A DNA stretch of 18,287 bases from JACQCV01 sp964634555. GTDB taxonomy: Bacteria > Patescibacteriota > Minisyncoccia > Phycocordibacterales > UBA12445. The stretch spans positions 1 to 18,287 of the forward strand of contig CAZWJJ010000016.1 of NCBI GenBank assembly GCA_964634555.1, given 5' to 3'. Of this stretch, positions 11,343 to 18,287 are shown piece by piece. The notes beneath the pieces are model-generated. The model saw only the letters and a list, made by a program, of their open reading frames with translations, made no database searches and had not been told where the DNA came from. Position 1 is the first letter of the stretch. Every line of letters begins with the position of its first letter. The translations under genes were made by a program, and so were the position numbers.

Positions 11343-12845
11343 ATGACAAAAGAAAAAAACAATTTACAGGAGCGTTCGCCCATCATCGCAGTAATGGGTC
11401 ATATTGATCATGGCAAGTCAACACTACTGGATTATATTCGAAAATCAAATACAGTTGATAAAGAAGTGGGAGGAATAACCCAACACCTCGGCGCTTATGA
11501 GGTCTTGCATAAAACTGAATCGGGCACCCAAAAAAAGATTACCTTTTTAGACACTCCGGGACATGAGGCATTTTCAAAAATGCGATCACGCGGTGCTGAA
11601 GTCGCCGATATCGTAGTGCTAGTCGTAGCCGCAGATGATGGTGTTAAGGTGCAGACACTTGAAGCCTTCAAAACTATTCAAGAGGCCGAAGTTCCATACA
11701 TTGTCGCGATAAATAAGATCGATAAACCAAATGCGAATGTTGAAAAAGTTAAGATTGATCTGGCGGCGGCCGGAATTTATCTTGAAGGATTTGGCGGTAA
11801 TGTTCCATTTGTACCGATTTCGGCAAAGACCGGCGAGGGTGTTTCGGATCTGCTTGACGTCATGCTTCTTGTCGCTGAACTAGGCGAACTAAAAACTGAT
11901 CCAGATAAAAACGCCGAAGGTTTCGTTATTGAATCAAATCTCGATCCAAAAAAAGGCGGCTCCGCAACCCTTATCCTGCGTGATGGATCTTTAAAAAAGG
12001 GTTCTTTTATTGTCATAGGCAAAAATATTACGCCTGTCAGATATATGGAAAATTCCGCCGGCCAAAATGTTAATGAGGTCTTCGCACCATCTCCAGTAAA
12101 AGTTATAGGTTTTAAGGAGATTGCACAGGCGGGAGTAAAATTTCAGTCAGCAAAAACAAAAAAGGAAGCAGAGACTCTTGCCGAGGAATCAATTACTAAT
12201 TTTTCCACTCAAAGAGATAACTCTCGCTTTGAAAACGCACGTGTAGTTATACCGGTTGTTCTTAAGGCTGATGTATCTGGGAGTTTAGAGGCGATCGAAA
12301 AAGAACTTTTAAAACTCGAAACTACTGACGCAAAAATTAAATTTATTGTTAAGGGTGTTGGTAATATAAATGAAAACGATATCAAGACGGCATCTGGTAG
12401 CCAAAATCCGCTAATTATCGGTTTCAATGTTAAAATCGACAACACATCTAAAGATCTGGCCGAAAAGCTCAAACTTGTGCCGCAAATTTTCAATATAATC
12501 TACGACATTAATCCGATCATAATTAAAGAGATCGAAAATCGAACACCGAAAATCGAGATTGAAGAAACTATCGGGAGGGCAAAAATATTAAAAATCTTCA
12601 GCAAGACTAGAGACAGACAAGTTGTTGGCGGAAGCGTTTTGGAGGGCACAATCATACTTGGACGCAAATGCAAAATTCTCCGACAATCAAATGAGATCGG
12701 CAGGGGTACGATTGTTGATCTCCAACAGCAAAAACTAAAAACAAAAGAAGTTATCAAGGGTAATCAGTTCGGCGCTCTGATCGAAAGCAAGATAACAATC
12801 GCTGCGGACGATACTATTGAAGTCTTTGATATTGTTCAAAAATAA
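11343..12845 (+). CDS. infB: Translation initiation factor IF-2, minimal form
   Basis: IF-2 is the GTPase that brings fMet-tRNA to the 30S subunit and promotes 50S joining. The GTPase domain starts almost at the N-terminus: G1 GHIDHGKS (19-26, with Ile and Ser where the usual sequence is GHVDHGKT), G2 GGITQ (43-47), G3 DTPGHEAF (70-77), G4 NKID (124-127) and G5 SAK (160-162). Domain II, the IF-2 domain 3 region (about 290-390) and the C-terminal C2 initiator-tRNA domain (about 400-500) follow. At 500 aa it lacks the long N-terminal extension of proteobacterial IF-2, as expected for CPR. It has no Shine-Dalgarno and follows DUF4446 by 8 bp. Its stop codon is immediately followed by the rbfA ATG, with no spacer. 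Confidence 0.97.
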   Translation: MTKEKNNLQERSPIIAVMGHIDHGKSTLLDYIRKSNTVDKEVGGITQHLGAYEVLHKTESGTQKKITFLDTPGHEAFSKMRSRGAEVADIVVLVVAADDGVKVQTLEAFKTIQEAEVPYIVAINKIDKPNANVEKVKIDLAAAGIYLEGFGGNVPFVPISAKTGEGVSDLLDVMLLVAELGELKTDPDKNAEGFVIESNLDPKKGGSATLILRDGSLKKGSFIVIGKNITPVRYMENSAGQNVNEVFAPSPVKVIGFKEIAQAGVKFQSAKTKKEAETLAEESITNFSTQRDNSRFENARVVIPVVLKADVSGSLEAIEKELLKLETTDAKIKFIVKGVGNINENDIKTASGSQNPLIIGFNVKIDNTSKDLAEKLKLVPQIFNIIYDINPIIIKEIENRTPKIEIEETIGRAKILKIFSKTRDRQVVGGSVLEGTIILGRKCKILRQSNEIGRGTIVDLQQQKLKTKEVIKGNQFGALIESKITIAADDTIEVFDIVQK

Positions 12846-13187
12846 ATGGCAGACAGTGAAAAGAGAGAAAATCGAATAGCAGAACTTTACATGGCCTTAG
12901 CAGCCGAATTTCTCGAAAGAGAATCGACTGGCCAGGGTTTATTGACCGTAACAGGAATTAGCGTCTCCAGAGACAAAAGAGATGTCGCCATTTTATTCAC
13001 TGTTTTTCCGGATAAGTACGAAAACTCAGCTCTAAGTTTTGCCAAAAGAAAAAGAAGTGAATTTCGTGAATTTGTAAAAGAAAAAACTAAATATATGGCG
13101 CACTGCCCTATATTCGATTTTGAAATAGATCTCGGTGAAAAAAATAGACAGAAGATCGACAACTTGATACAGGGAACAAATAGTTAA
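12846..13187 (+). CDS. rbfA: Ribosome-binding factor A
   Basis: RbfA is a KH-fold assembly factor that helps mature the 16S rRNA 5' end and pre-30S particles. The 113-aa protein has the family order: an N-terminal helix (RIAELYMALAAEFLERES), a beta strand with LLTVTGISVSRDKRDVAILF, a second helix with LSFAKRKRSEFREFVKEKTK, and a C-terminal strand and helix (FDFEIDLGEKNRQKIDNLIQ) matching the usual 'D.........id.ll' ending. Position directly after infB is the classical infB-rbfA gene order, which strengthens the call. The ATG abuts the infB stop, so translation is probably coupled. The gene ends 2 bp from the convergent tRNA-Cys, with no terminator visible between them. Confidence 0.9.
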   Translation: MADSEKRENRIAELYMALAAEFLERESTGQGLLTVTGISVSRDKRDVAILFTVFPDKYENSALSFAKRKRSEFREFVKEKTKYMAHCPIFDFEIDLGEKNRQKIDNLIQGTNS

Positions 13188-13189
13188 TG

Positions 13190-13261
<72 letters not shown>

Positions 13262-13278
13262 GTAACTTAAGACGGCGG

Positions 13279-13364
13279 TGCCCGGGGCCGGAATCGAACC
13301 GGCATGACCTTTTACGGTCGACAGATTTTAAGTCTGTAGCGTCTACCAATTTCGCCACCCGGGC
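13279..13364 (-). tRNA. tRNA-Leu (anticodon UAA)
   Basis: Acceptor GCCCGGG/CCCGGGC with discriminator A, anticodon arm CAGA-CTTAAAA-TCTG giving UAA, a long leucine-type variable arm (CGACCGTAAAAGGTC), and the TPsiC arm GCCGGTTCGATTCCGGC. It lies 17 bp upstream of tRNA-Cys on the same strand, so the two are probably one transcript. CCA is not encoded. Confidence 0.95.
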
Positions 13365-13411
13365 AAAAGATCTTATATAAATCTAAACTAAAATCGCTCG
13401 TTTGTCTAATT

Positions 13412-13436
13412 AAAAAATCCCGACACTTGTCGGGAT
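13412..13436 (-). terminator. Intrinsic terminator of the zinc-ribbon/propeller operon
   Basis: ATCCCGAC, a 4-nt loop and GTCGGGAT (13417-13436, minus strand) are followed by TTTTTTAATT. It lies 20 bp after the stop of the 367-aa gene. The stem is identical to that at 4157-4176. Confidence 0.92.
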
Positions 13437-13456
13437 CAATCTCCTTCACCTCTCAA

Positions 13457-14560
13457 TTAACATTTAACACTCACACGAAAGGCCTCCCAACCATCGATCG
13501 CTATATAGGAGAGTTCTTTTTGCTCTGAATCGTAAACCATATTATAAATCTCATCAAACAATGGGCCATCCTCTTCATCAATGGAGACAACACACCTTTT
13601 TTTATTGGGCCAAGCCAAAACGGCAAGTTTTCCTAATTCTGTATACATTACCTTATCGACTCTGTAATAGGCCCTTTTCCATGGCCGATGGTTATCGCAC
13701 GGAATAGATGATCTAAAACTAAAGAGATTCGGATGAAATGGCTTTATAAAAATTCGCCATAACAGATCCAGAAAATCAGCAATATACCCGCCAACAAGAC
13801 CAAAATAACGCTCGAAGAAATTAATAACCCGACGATGACCCGCTGTTTGTAGATCAGCAAATTTAAAGCAAAACTTCCCCATCAAACCATTCTTATAACC
13901 TACATATCCAACCTTAGATAAATCCTTGTTAAACCCCATGCTGCCACGCGGTATAACAAAATCTCCAAGAATCTGATCGAAATATGGACCACAGGTATTT
14001 CTGTACAGTAAATATACACACTCATCAGCATATTTAATCTGTCGTGGCATTTGATCTCTTTCTGGATAATGGTTCTGAGATTTTAAATTAACAGCTTTAA
14101 AATAAATATCATCAGTTTTTCCCAGATCGCGTCCATTTACATATTTATGCTGACTTCTATCATCTTCACAATATCCAATCCAGGCCAACTCATCATTCGA
14201 CAACCAGGTAATATCCCACAAATTAGTAATATCAGAATGAAAAGCAATTCGCCCATTGATATAAATCTCGTAACCAGTACAACTGACACCCTTGCCGGAT
14301 TCAAACTTAGAAATAGCTTTCGCCATAGCCAAGCTGTCGCCATTTGGAGACAAGAGAAACTCCTCATAATCTTTACTATATTTGGTTGACTCGGTATAAT
14401 CGCCGCATTTGCAAATCATGAATCTCTCTTGTGTTTCCGGAGAATATTTCGAGAAAAATAGAGCATTTCTATTATCCTTCGAGGCAATTACTTGTTGGTG
14501 ACAAGATTCAAGACACGAAGTCGGACCCAGTAACAATGTCCGCTGGTGTTGAAATTTCAC
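13457..14560 (-). CDS. Hypothetical beta-propeller-like protein, 367 aa
   Basis: Not assigned to a family. The GTG start (14558-14560) overlaps the TGA of the upstream zinc-ribbon gene by 4 nt (GTGA), so translation is likely coupled. Repeated blade-like units are visible: a Tyr/Gly-rich strand ending in a 'ING' or 'VNG' turn, an aromatic 'DITWLSND' or 'NMVYDSEQ' stretch, then a 'LAWIGY', 'KVGYVGY' or 'LSYIAI' strand. The clearest are at about 97-131, 138-162, 191-225 and 324-365. This resembles WD40/PD40-like propellers ('..FSPDGK.LAY.A..'). Residues 253-275 (FGLVGGYIADFLDLLWRIFI) are hydrophobic and may be a membrane-dipping helix. No signal peptide is seen, so a cytoplasmic or membrane-associated location is inferred. 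Cys is unusually frequent for a protein of this size. Confidence 0.7.
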   Translation of the reverse strand: MKFQHQRTLLLGPTSCLESCHQQVIASKDNRNALFFSKYSPETQERFMICKCGDYTESTKYSKDYEEFLLSPNGDSLAMAKAISKFESGKGVSCTGYEIYINGRIAFHSDITNLWDITWLSNDELAWIGYCEDDRSQHKYVNGRDLGKTDDIYFKAVNLKSQNHYPERDQMPRQIKYADECVYLLYRNTCGPYFDQILGDFVIPRGSMGFNKDLSKVGYVGYKNGLMGKFCFKFADLQTAGHRRVINFFERYFGLVGGYIADFLDLLWRIFIKPFHPNLFSFRSSIPCDNHRPWKRAYYRVDKVMYTELGKLAVLAWPNKKRCVVSIDEEDGPLFDEIYNMVYDSEQKELSYIAIDGWEAFRVSVKC

Positions 14561-14823
14561 AGTCCCACTCCGGTTGGTTCAAAAATTTCGTCTCCACATT
14601 TTTTACATATCTTTCCAATCGGTGAATCAACCAATATTTCATCTGGTGATTCACACTCCTTACATTGGCCTCTGGCAGATGTAGAAGAATTTTCCTTCAA
14701 ACATTTATCGCAATGGCCCTTAGAAAGGCCATCGCTGCCCTCGACTTCGGTAATTCTAATTCTACTTTTCTTACAGATACTACATTTACCTAACCTGCCA
14801 AGTCTGGCTTTGTGAATCTTCAC
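14557..14823 (-). CDS. Double zinc-ribbon small protein, 88 aa
   Basis: Four CxxC pairs (C14/C17, C38/C41, C54/C57, C73/C76) form two probable zinc ribbons: KCSICKKSR...HCDKC, then QCKEC...ICKKCGD. The N-terminus is basic (MKIHKARLGRLGK). The GTG start is set by AAGGAGG a few nt upstream. The last four bases overlap the start of the propeller-like gene, so the two form an operon ending at the terminator 13412-13436. Zinc ribbons of this kind bind nucleic acids or proteins; the partner could be the co-translated neighbour. Family not recognised. Confidence 0.75.
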   Translation of the reverse strand: MKIHKARLGRLGKCSICKKSRIRITEVEGSDGLSKGHCDKCLKENSSTSARGQCKECESPDEILVDSPIGKICKKCGDEIFEPTGVGL

Positions 14824-14940
14824 AGCTACCTCCTTATTTTATTGAGATATTTCAATATATTTTCAATGAACGAACTATCATTATAATTCTGCATAAATTT
14901 ATAGATATGTCAAAGTCAAGTTTGGTATAAATTAAAAAGT

Positions 14941-14971
14941 TTGAAAATTTTCTGAAAAATGTTATTATACT
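14941..14971 (+). promoter_or_regulatory. Possible promoter of tRNA-Lys
   Basis: TTGAAA (14941-14946) is followed by TATTAT (14963-14968, 16-bp spacer) or TATACT (14966-14971, 19-bp spacer). The tRNA begins 20 bp further on. Confidence 0.45.
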
Positions 14972-14990
14972 TCTGCAAATATCAAGCAAT

Positions 14991-15063
14991 GCGCCCATAG
15001 CTCAGTTGGTAGAGCAATCGCCTCTTAAGCGAAGGGTCCCAGGTTCGAATCCTGGTGGGCGCA
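14991..15063 (+). tRNA. tRNA-Lys (anticodon CUU)
   Basis: Acceptor GCGCCCA/TGGGCGC with discriminator A, D arm TAGCTCAGTTGGTAGAGCA, anticodon arm TCGC-CTCTTAA-GCGA giving CUU, and TPsiC arm CCAGGTTCGAATCCTGG. CCA is not encoded. Confidence 0.95.
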
Positions 15064-15074
15064 CAGCGTACACA

Positions 15075-15096
15075 GTAAGCCAACTGCTTGGCCTAC
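15075..15096 (+). other. Hairpin downstream of tRNA-Lys
   Basis: GTAAGCCAA-CTGC-TTGGCCTAC pairs with one mismatch. There is no U-run, so it is not a standard terminator; it may be a processing structure. Just after it, CAGGATTCGAA (15099-15109) is the exact reverse complement of 11 nt of the tRNA TPsiC arm (15044-15054). Confidence 0.4.
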
Positions 15097-15160
15097 GTCA
15101 GGATTCGAAAACCCAACTTTCTTATAGCCATAATTCAGTCTGACATTCAATAACCAAAAC

Positions 15161-15883
15161 ATGAAAACCAATCCCAAGCAATCCGCACCTCTCTATCCAA
15201 TGAGGATCAATAAGTACCTCGCTCATAAGGGTTATTCGACGCGCAAGGGGGCAGATGAATTAATCGAGGATGGCAAAGTTATTATCAATGGCCGTATTGC
15301 TCTTTTGGGCGATAAAGTAAATGAAACTGATATCATTGAATTAAAACAATCAAAAAAAGAAAAATCGTATCAATACTTTGCATACAATAAACCGCGCGGG
15401 ATCATAACGCATTCAACCTCCAAAAATGAAAGCGACATCACCGAAATTTTTCCACTGAAAGATGTTTTTCCAGTTGGCCGCCTCGATAAAGATTCCTACG
15501 GATTAATTATTTTAACCAATGACGGCAGAATTACGGACCGGCTATTAAACCCCATCTATGTTCACGAAAAAGAATATCTGATTTCCGTTAATAAACCGAT
15601 CAATGCCAGATTTAAATTCTTAATGGAACGAGGCGTTAATATTGAAGGATATATAACAAAGCCCTGCAAGATTGAAATAATCGGAAAAAATAGTTTTAAA
15701 ATAATCTTAACAGAAGGTAAGAAACATCAGATCAGAAGAATGTGCGCGGCGCTGGGTTATAACATAACTGATCTTAAGCGAACAAGAATCATGAATATAC
15801 AACTCGGAAATATTGGGGTGGGAAAATATAGAGAGATTAAAAATCAAGAACTGTCTGAATTCTTAGGATCTCTTGGTCTGTAA
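15161..15883 (+). CDS. rRNA pseudouridine synthase, RsuA/RluB/RluF family
   Basis: The enzyme isomerises a specific uridine of rRNA to pseudouridine. The S4 RNA-binding domain comes first (14-60: MRINKYLAHKGYSTRKGADE, LIEDGKVIINGR). The catalytic domain carries FAYNKPRG (73-80), VGRLDKDSYGLIILTNDG (105-122) with catalytic D109, KEYL (137-140), and the C-terminal motif EGKKHQIRRMCAALGY. At 240 aa it is a normal length. Sequence alone does not decide between RsuA (16S) and RluB/RluF (23S); the 'DKDSYGLIILTNDG' and 'LKRTRIMNIQLG' segments seem nearer RluF. The ATG at 15161 lacks a Shine-Dalgarno; an in-frame ATG at codon 14 is an alternative start directly at the S4 domain. It lies alone between tRNA-Lys and a palindromic repeat. 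Confidence 0.92.
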   Translation: MKTNPKQSAPLYPMRINKYLAHKGYSTRKGADELIEDGKVIINGRIALLGDKVNETDIIELKQSKKEKSYQYFAYNKPRGIITHSTSKNESDITEIFPLKDVFPVGRLDKDSYGLIILTNDGRITDRLLNPIYVHEKEYLISVNKPINARFKFLMERGVNIEGYITKPCKIEIIGKNSFKIILTEGKKHQIRRMCAALGYNITDLKRTRIMNIQLGNIGVGKYREIKNQELSEFLGSLGL

Positions 15884-15890
15884 ACTACAT

Positions 15891-16023
15891 ATGTCATACG
15901 AGGAGTCTGTAATGAAATAACCTGAGACTTTTTCACTGTCATTGCGAGGAGTTTACGACGAAGCAATCTCTAATCGCCAAAAAACAGCAACGTAGACTGC
16001 TTCGCTATCGCTCGCAATGACAG
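15891..16023. repeat. Dispersed palindromic repeat, subtype B copy 2
   Basis: It shares blocks with 4004-4127 in the same order: TACGAGGAGTCTGT, TTTTCACTGTCATTGCGAGG, AGTTTACGACGAAGCAATCT and TAGACTGCTTCGC. This copy keeps the right terminal CTCGCAATGACAG, so it is the more complete one. It begins 7 bp after the pseudouridine synthase stop. Confidence 0.82.
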
Positions 16024-16031
16024 ACATTGAC

Positions 16032-16069
16032 TTGACTTTACAAGTCAACATTGTTATTCTTGCTATACA
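16032..16069 (+). promoter_or_regulatory. Putative promoter/operator region of the cold-shock gene
   Basis: A perfect 7-bp inverted repeat TTGACTT-TAC-AAGTCAA (16032-16048) is followed by the extended -10 TGCTATACA (-10 at 16064-16069). No canonical -35 lies 17 bp upstream, where the right arm of the palindrome falls, so activation or repression at the palindrome is conceivable. The leader of about 50 nt contains TTAACGAT 8 nt before the ATG. Confidence 0.5.
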
Positions 16070-16125
16070 AAAGGGATCTGGTTCGAATCTTTTTTAAATA
16101 ATTAAATAGTTAACGATCAAAATCA

Positions 16126-16323
16126 ATGACTGGCGCTATCAAAAAGCTCACAGACAAAGGTTTCGGTTTTATCACCGCCGAGGGTTTGGGGAAAGATCTT
16201 TTCTTTCATGCCAACTCTCTTAATGGTGTTCAGTTCACTGAACTCCGTGAGGGTGATGCTGTATCATTCGATACAGAGCAGAGTCCAAAGGGTCCTGCAG
16301 CCGTAAACGTAAGGAGAGCATAA
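16126..16323 (+). CDS. cspA: Cold-shock domain protein (CspA family)
   Basis: This 65-aa single-domain OB-fold protein is an RNA chaperone that melts secondary structure in mRNA. RNP1 is KGFGFI (11-16) and RNP2 is DLFFHA (24-29), followed by ELREGDAVSFDTEQSPKGPA and an AAVNVRRA end, all typical. It lacks the usual Trp in the first strand (MTGAIKKLTDKG rather than MxGxVKWF). Monocistronic, with its own promoter region and a terminator 10 bp after the stop. There is no Shine-Dalgarno; initiation may depend on the AT-rich leader. Confidence 0.93.
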   Translation: MTGAIKKLTDKGFGFITAEGLGKDLFFHANSLNGVQFTELREGDAVSFDTEQSPKGPAAVNVRRA

Positions 16324-16333
16324 GCTTCTCAAA

Positions 16334-16368
16334 TTAAAAACACCCCTCTTCTGATGGGGTGTTTTTAA
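16334..16368. terminator. Bidirectional intrinsic terminator
   Basis: TTAAAAACACCCC (16334-16346) and GGGGTGTTTTTAA (16356-16368) form a perfect 13-bp stem with A- and T-runs on both sides. It serves cspA on the plus strand and the cohesin-like gene on the minus strand. Confidence 0.93.
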
Positions 16369-16381
16369 TTTTATCTATCAA

Positions 16382-17575
16382 CTATTCTCTTATATCATCA
16401 ATCTCTTTATTGATCTTTTTCTCAATTATATCCAGATCAGTCCTCACACCCTTTTTAACCTTAGCATCTCGCGTCTTTAAATTTTTTGGCGTCTTGGCCA
16501 TGCTTAAATAATCGACATATCTTTCCAACCCGGCCTTAAGATTATCGAATCCAGAATGCAAAGACCTTTCCGCCTCAGAAATCTCTACACCTTGGGCTCG
16601 CCGATCTTTTCTATGCTTAATCCAAAATATAAAAAAGAGGATCAATAATATAAAAAATATCGATAACAAAGCAAGAATAACAGAGAAATATGCAACAGCA
16701 ATATTTACAATCCTAAACGGCAATGATTCCACAGCCATCACATTAAGGGGGTCAGACGCATCAGAAATAGTTCCATCTGATGCCACATTTCTACCCCATA
16801 CTCGATAATTGCCCGGTGTGATTCTTGCATAGAAAGTATGCTCAAATCTACCGTCCGGACCCGCAAAACCAACTTCACTAATCGGATTATCCGAATCTTT
16901 TTGAATATAAAAAATAAGCTTACTGTTCGGAAGAGCTAAACCCTGAACACTGATCACATCCCCCTCATTTATCTGAGGTGGATTTTCCAATGTAAGGGCC
17001 GGCGCACTGATCGGCTTAGAAATACCTCCAACAGCCTGTGTGGTACTACTTGTTACTGCTGATGGATTATATATTCCGGTTCCCGTAATATTAAAAATCG
17101 CACCATCTAGGTTTTCAAGAATGTTGGTTCCCGTACCATCGTTTGCTAGCATTGAGCCGCTAGAAAAAAGCACAGGGGCGGTCCCGGGAGCCTTGGCAAT
17201 AAATGTAACCCTAAGCACTGCACCTGACGACCCGTTATATCCAGGATTAGGAAGACCGCCAGAGAAACTTATTGTTCCGGCAGAGTTTGAAAATTTCGGC
17301 TCTTCGGTCCAAAGTGTTAAAAGCGATCGAGAATAACCAATATCTTTTATAGCTAATCTTGATTTATCAAAATTTAATTTCGCAGATGCTACATTTATCA
17401 CCTTGCCACCAGTATCAAGATCAAATAAAACAGAAAATGAATCCCCGACCTTATATGTCCCCGAAGCCGGAGCAATATACATCTTGGCCTGCGCATGGGT
17501 TAACGACGGGAAAATTAAAACAGCGGTAAGAGTGAGAGAAATTATGCGCCAACTTCTAGCCACGAAAAATTTCAT
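16382..17575 (-). CDS. Cohesin-like/Ig-like membrane-anchored surface protein, 397 aa
   Basis: Layout: signal peptide (about 1-29, ending THAQA), a cohesin-type beta domain (about 31-165: 'YKVGDSFSVLFDLDTGG', 'INVASAKLNFD', 'GTISFSGGLPNPGYNGSSGA', 'LRVTFIAKAPGTAPVLF'), and a Ser/Thr-rich linker (165-190). An Ig-like domain follows (about 193-280, 'VISVQGLALPNSKLIFYIQK', 'PGNYRVWGRNVASDG'). Then come a transmembrane helix (about 292-319) and a charged cytoplasmic tail of about 78 residues ending in a coiled-coil-like helix. So it is extracellular with a cytoplasmic anchor. Cohesin domains bind dockerins or other surface partners; the ligand here is unknown. It lies 13 bp downstream of a paralogue, with AAGG just before the ATG. 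Such cohesin plus TM proteins are frequent in Parcubacteria. Confidence 0.85.
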   Translation of the reverse strand: MKFFVARSWRIISLTLTAVLIFPSLTHAQAKMYIAPASGTYKVGDSFSVLFDLDTGGKVINVASAKLNFDKSRLAIKDIGYSRSLLTLWTEEPKFSNSAGTISFSGGLPNPGYNGSSGAVLRVTFIAKAPGTAPVLFSSGSMLANDGTGTNILENLDGAIFNITGTGIYNPSAVTSSTTQAVGGISKPISAPALTLENPPQINEGDVISVQGLALPNSKLIFYIQKDSDNPISEVGFAGPDGRFEHTFYARITPGNYRVWGRNVASDGTISDASDPLNVMAVESLPFRIVNIAVAYFSVILALLSIFFILLILFFIFWIKHRKDRRAQGVEISEAERSLHSGFDNLKAGLERYVDYLSMAKTPKNLKTRDAKVKKGVRTDLDIIEKKINKEIDDIRE

Positions 17576-17588
17576 AAATACCTTGATA

Positions 17589-18287
17589 TTATAACATCTT
17601 CTTCTTTTTCTTTATTGGCGCCTTAGTGGATAACTTACGAATTATATAGATGACCAATATAACACCGAGTGCTATAAAGACAGCGAGCATTGAATCAATA
17701 GGCTTATATGTTTCGCTGTCAATAAAATTACCCTGTTGGTCATATGCTCGCACTGTAACCTTAGTCATCCAATATTGATATTGAAGCACATATGGACTGA
17801 CAGCCGGCGCCCATCTCGTCTCACCAAAAGGTAAAAACTCCGGTGTTTCCTTAACCTCATATCTAGCAACTCCGGAATCTTTATCAACTGTCGAGAACGA
17901 TACAAAATATTGATTATTACTTATAGTTGGATATCGACTAACTAGAGGAATAAAATGCTCCGGCCGTATATTATCTACTGGCGGAGTGTAAACATTGGTC
18001 TGAGTTTTTACTGGATCGGAATTTTTACTGACAGGTACAGCAGGTAAAATGTTCAAATTAAGAACTGGGTTTAATATTGATGTCAACGGTGTCCCTTGGC
18101 CATCATTTAATAATACGGAAATATCGTCAGTTTTTATAACGACATGTCCAGTCTTCTTTGCTTTTAATCCAAAACTTAAAATCGGCCCGCTACCAGAATT
18201 AAATCCTCCAGGAATACCGCCGGAAAATATTATCTCTCCGGTCGAATAGTTTATGGCGGGCTTAACCAACCATAAAGATATTATTGA
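17589..18287 (-). CDS. Cohesin-like membrane protein, N-terminus beyond window edge (partial)
   Basis: The frame is open to the last base of the window, so the start lies outside; 232 codons are visible. The first part is the end of a cohesin-type domain paralogous to the downstream gene: 'STGEIIFSGGIPGGFNSGSG' and 'ILSFGLKAKKTG...LLNDGQGT' against 'SAGTISFSGGLPNPGYNGSS' and 'LRVTFIAKAPG...LANDGTGT'. A Pro/Val-rich linker and a second beta domain follow ('FVSFSTVDKDSGVARYEVKE', 'VTVRAYDQQGNFIDSETYKP'), resembling Ig/fibronectin-type folds with a DxDSG turn. One C-terminal transmembrane helix (MLAVFIALGVILVIYII) comes next, with a short Lys-rich tail (KKKKKML). The apparent TTG start at 18269 lies inside the domain and is not the real start. 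It is co-directional with, and probably co-transcribed with, the paralogue. Confidence 0.82.
   Translation of the reverse strand, partial: SIISLWLVKPAINYSTGEIIFSGGIPGGFNSGSGPILSFGLKAKKTGHVVIKTDDISVLLNDGQGTPLTSILNPVLNLNILPAVPVSKNSDPVKTQTNVYTPPVDNIRPEHFIPLVSRYPTISNNQYFVSFSTVDKDSGVARYEVKETPEFLPFGETRWAPAVSPYVLQYQYWMTKVTVRAYDQQGNFIDSETYKPIDSMLAVFIALGVILVIYIIRKLSTKAPIKKKKKML

Overview
The window looks like a chromosomal segment from a Patescibacteria/CPR bacterium, probably of the Parcubacteria type. This rests on gene content and protein sizes rather than any marker search. IF-2 is only 500 aa and begins at its GTPase domain. The UvrC protein is 407 aa and lacks the C-terminal HhH region. Many genes have no Shine-Dalgarno (SD) sequence. 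Membrane-anchored cohesin-like proteins and a serine-protease-like membrane protein are also of CPR style. UGA is used as a stop (for example at parB), so the code is standard.

Layout, left to right. 79-1065(-): ParB. 1123-1720(-): a compact transcription unit with its own promoter and terminator, encoding three proteins of 44-46 aa, two of which are clear tandem paralogues. 1765-1847(-): tRNA-Leu(CAA). 1973-3196(-): short UvrC. 3262-4926: two orphan hypothetical genes (152 and 182 aa frames), each with an SD and a terminator, interleaved with copies of a palindromic GTCATTGCGAGG-type dispersed repeat. 4943-7609(-): ClpB-like AAA+ unfoldase with a possible ClpP-docking tripeptide. 7701-8540(-): membrane-anchored trypsin-fold protein that has lost the catalytic triad. 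8641-9598(+): promoter, a 152-aa protein with two probable SH3-like barrels, then a roughly 410-nt, highly structured non-coding RNA ending in a textbook terminator. 9607-10809(-): cysteine desulfurase. 10882-13187(+): DUF4446-infB-rbfA operon. 13190-13364(-): tRNA-Cys and tRNA-Leu(UAA). 13457-14823(-): zinc-ribbon protein overlapping a beta-propeller-like protein by 4 nt. 14991-15063(+): tRNA-Lys(CUU). 15161-15883(+): RsuA/RluF-type pseudouridine synthase. 16126-16323(+): cold-shock protein. 16382-18287(-): two adjacent paralogous cohesin-like membrane proteins, the second cut by the window edge.

The housekeeping genes cover chromosome partitioning (ParB), repair (UvrC), proteostasis (ClpB-like), sulfur transfer (cysteine desulfurase, which supplies Fe-S clusters and tRNA thiolation), translation initiation and 30S maturation (IF-2, RbfA), rRNA modification and cold-shock RNA chaperoning. 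The accessory genes differ visibly: they have strong SDs, TTGACA-type promoters, their own terminators, and in several cases a higher G+C content.

The most interesting unit is the protein-plus-structured-RNA pair at 8641-9598. The RNA can be folded by eye into at least eight helices, with a perfect 6-nt loop-to-strand pseudoknot, and matches no RNA family I recognise. Next in interest are the tandem micro-membrane proteins at 1168-1637 and the pseudoprotease at 7701-8540.
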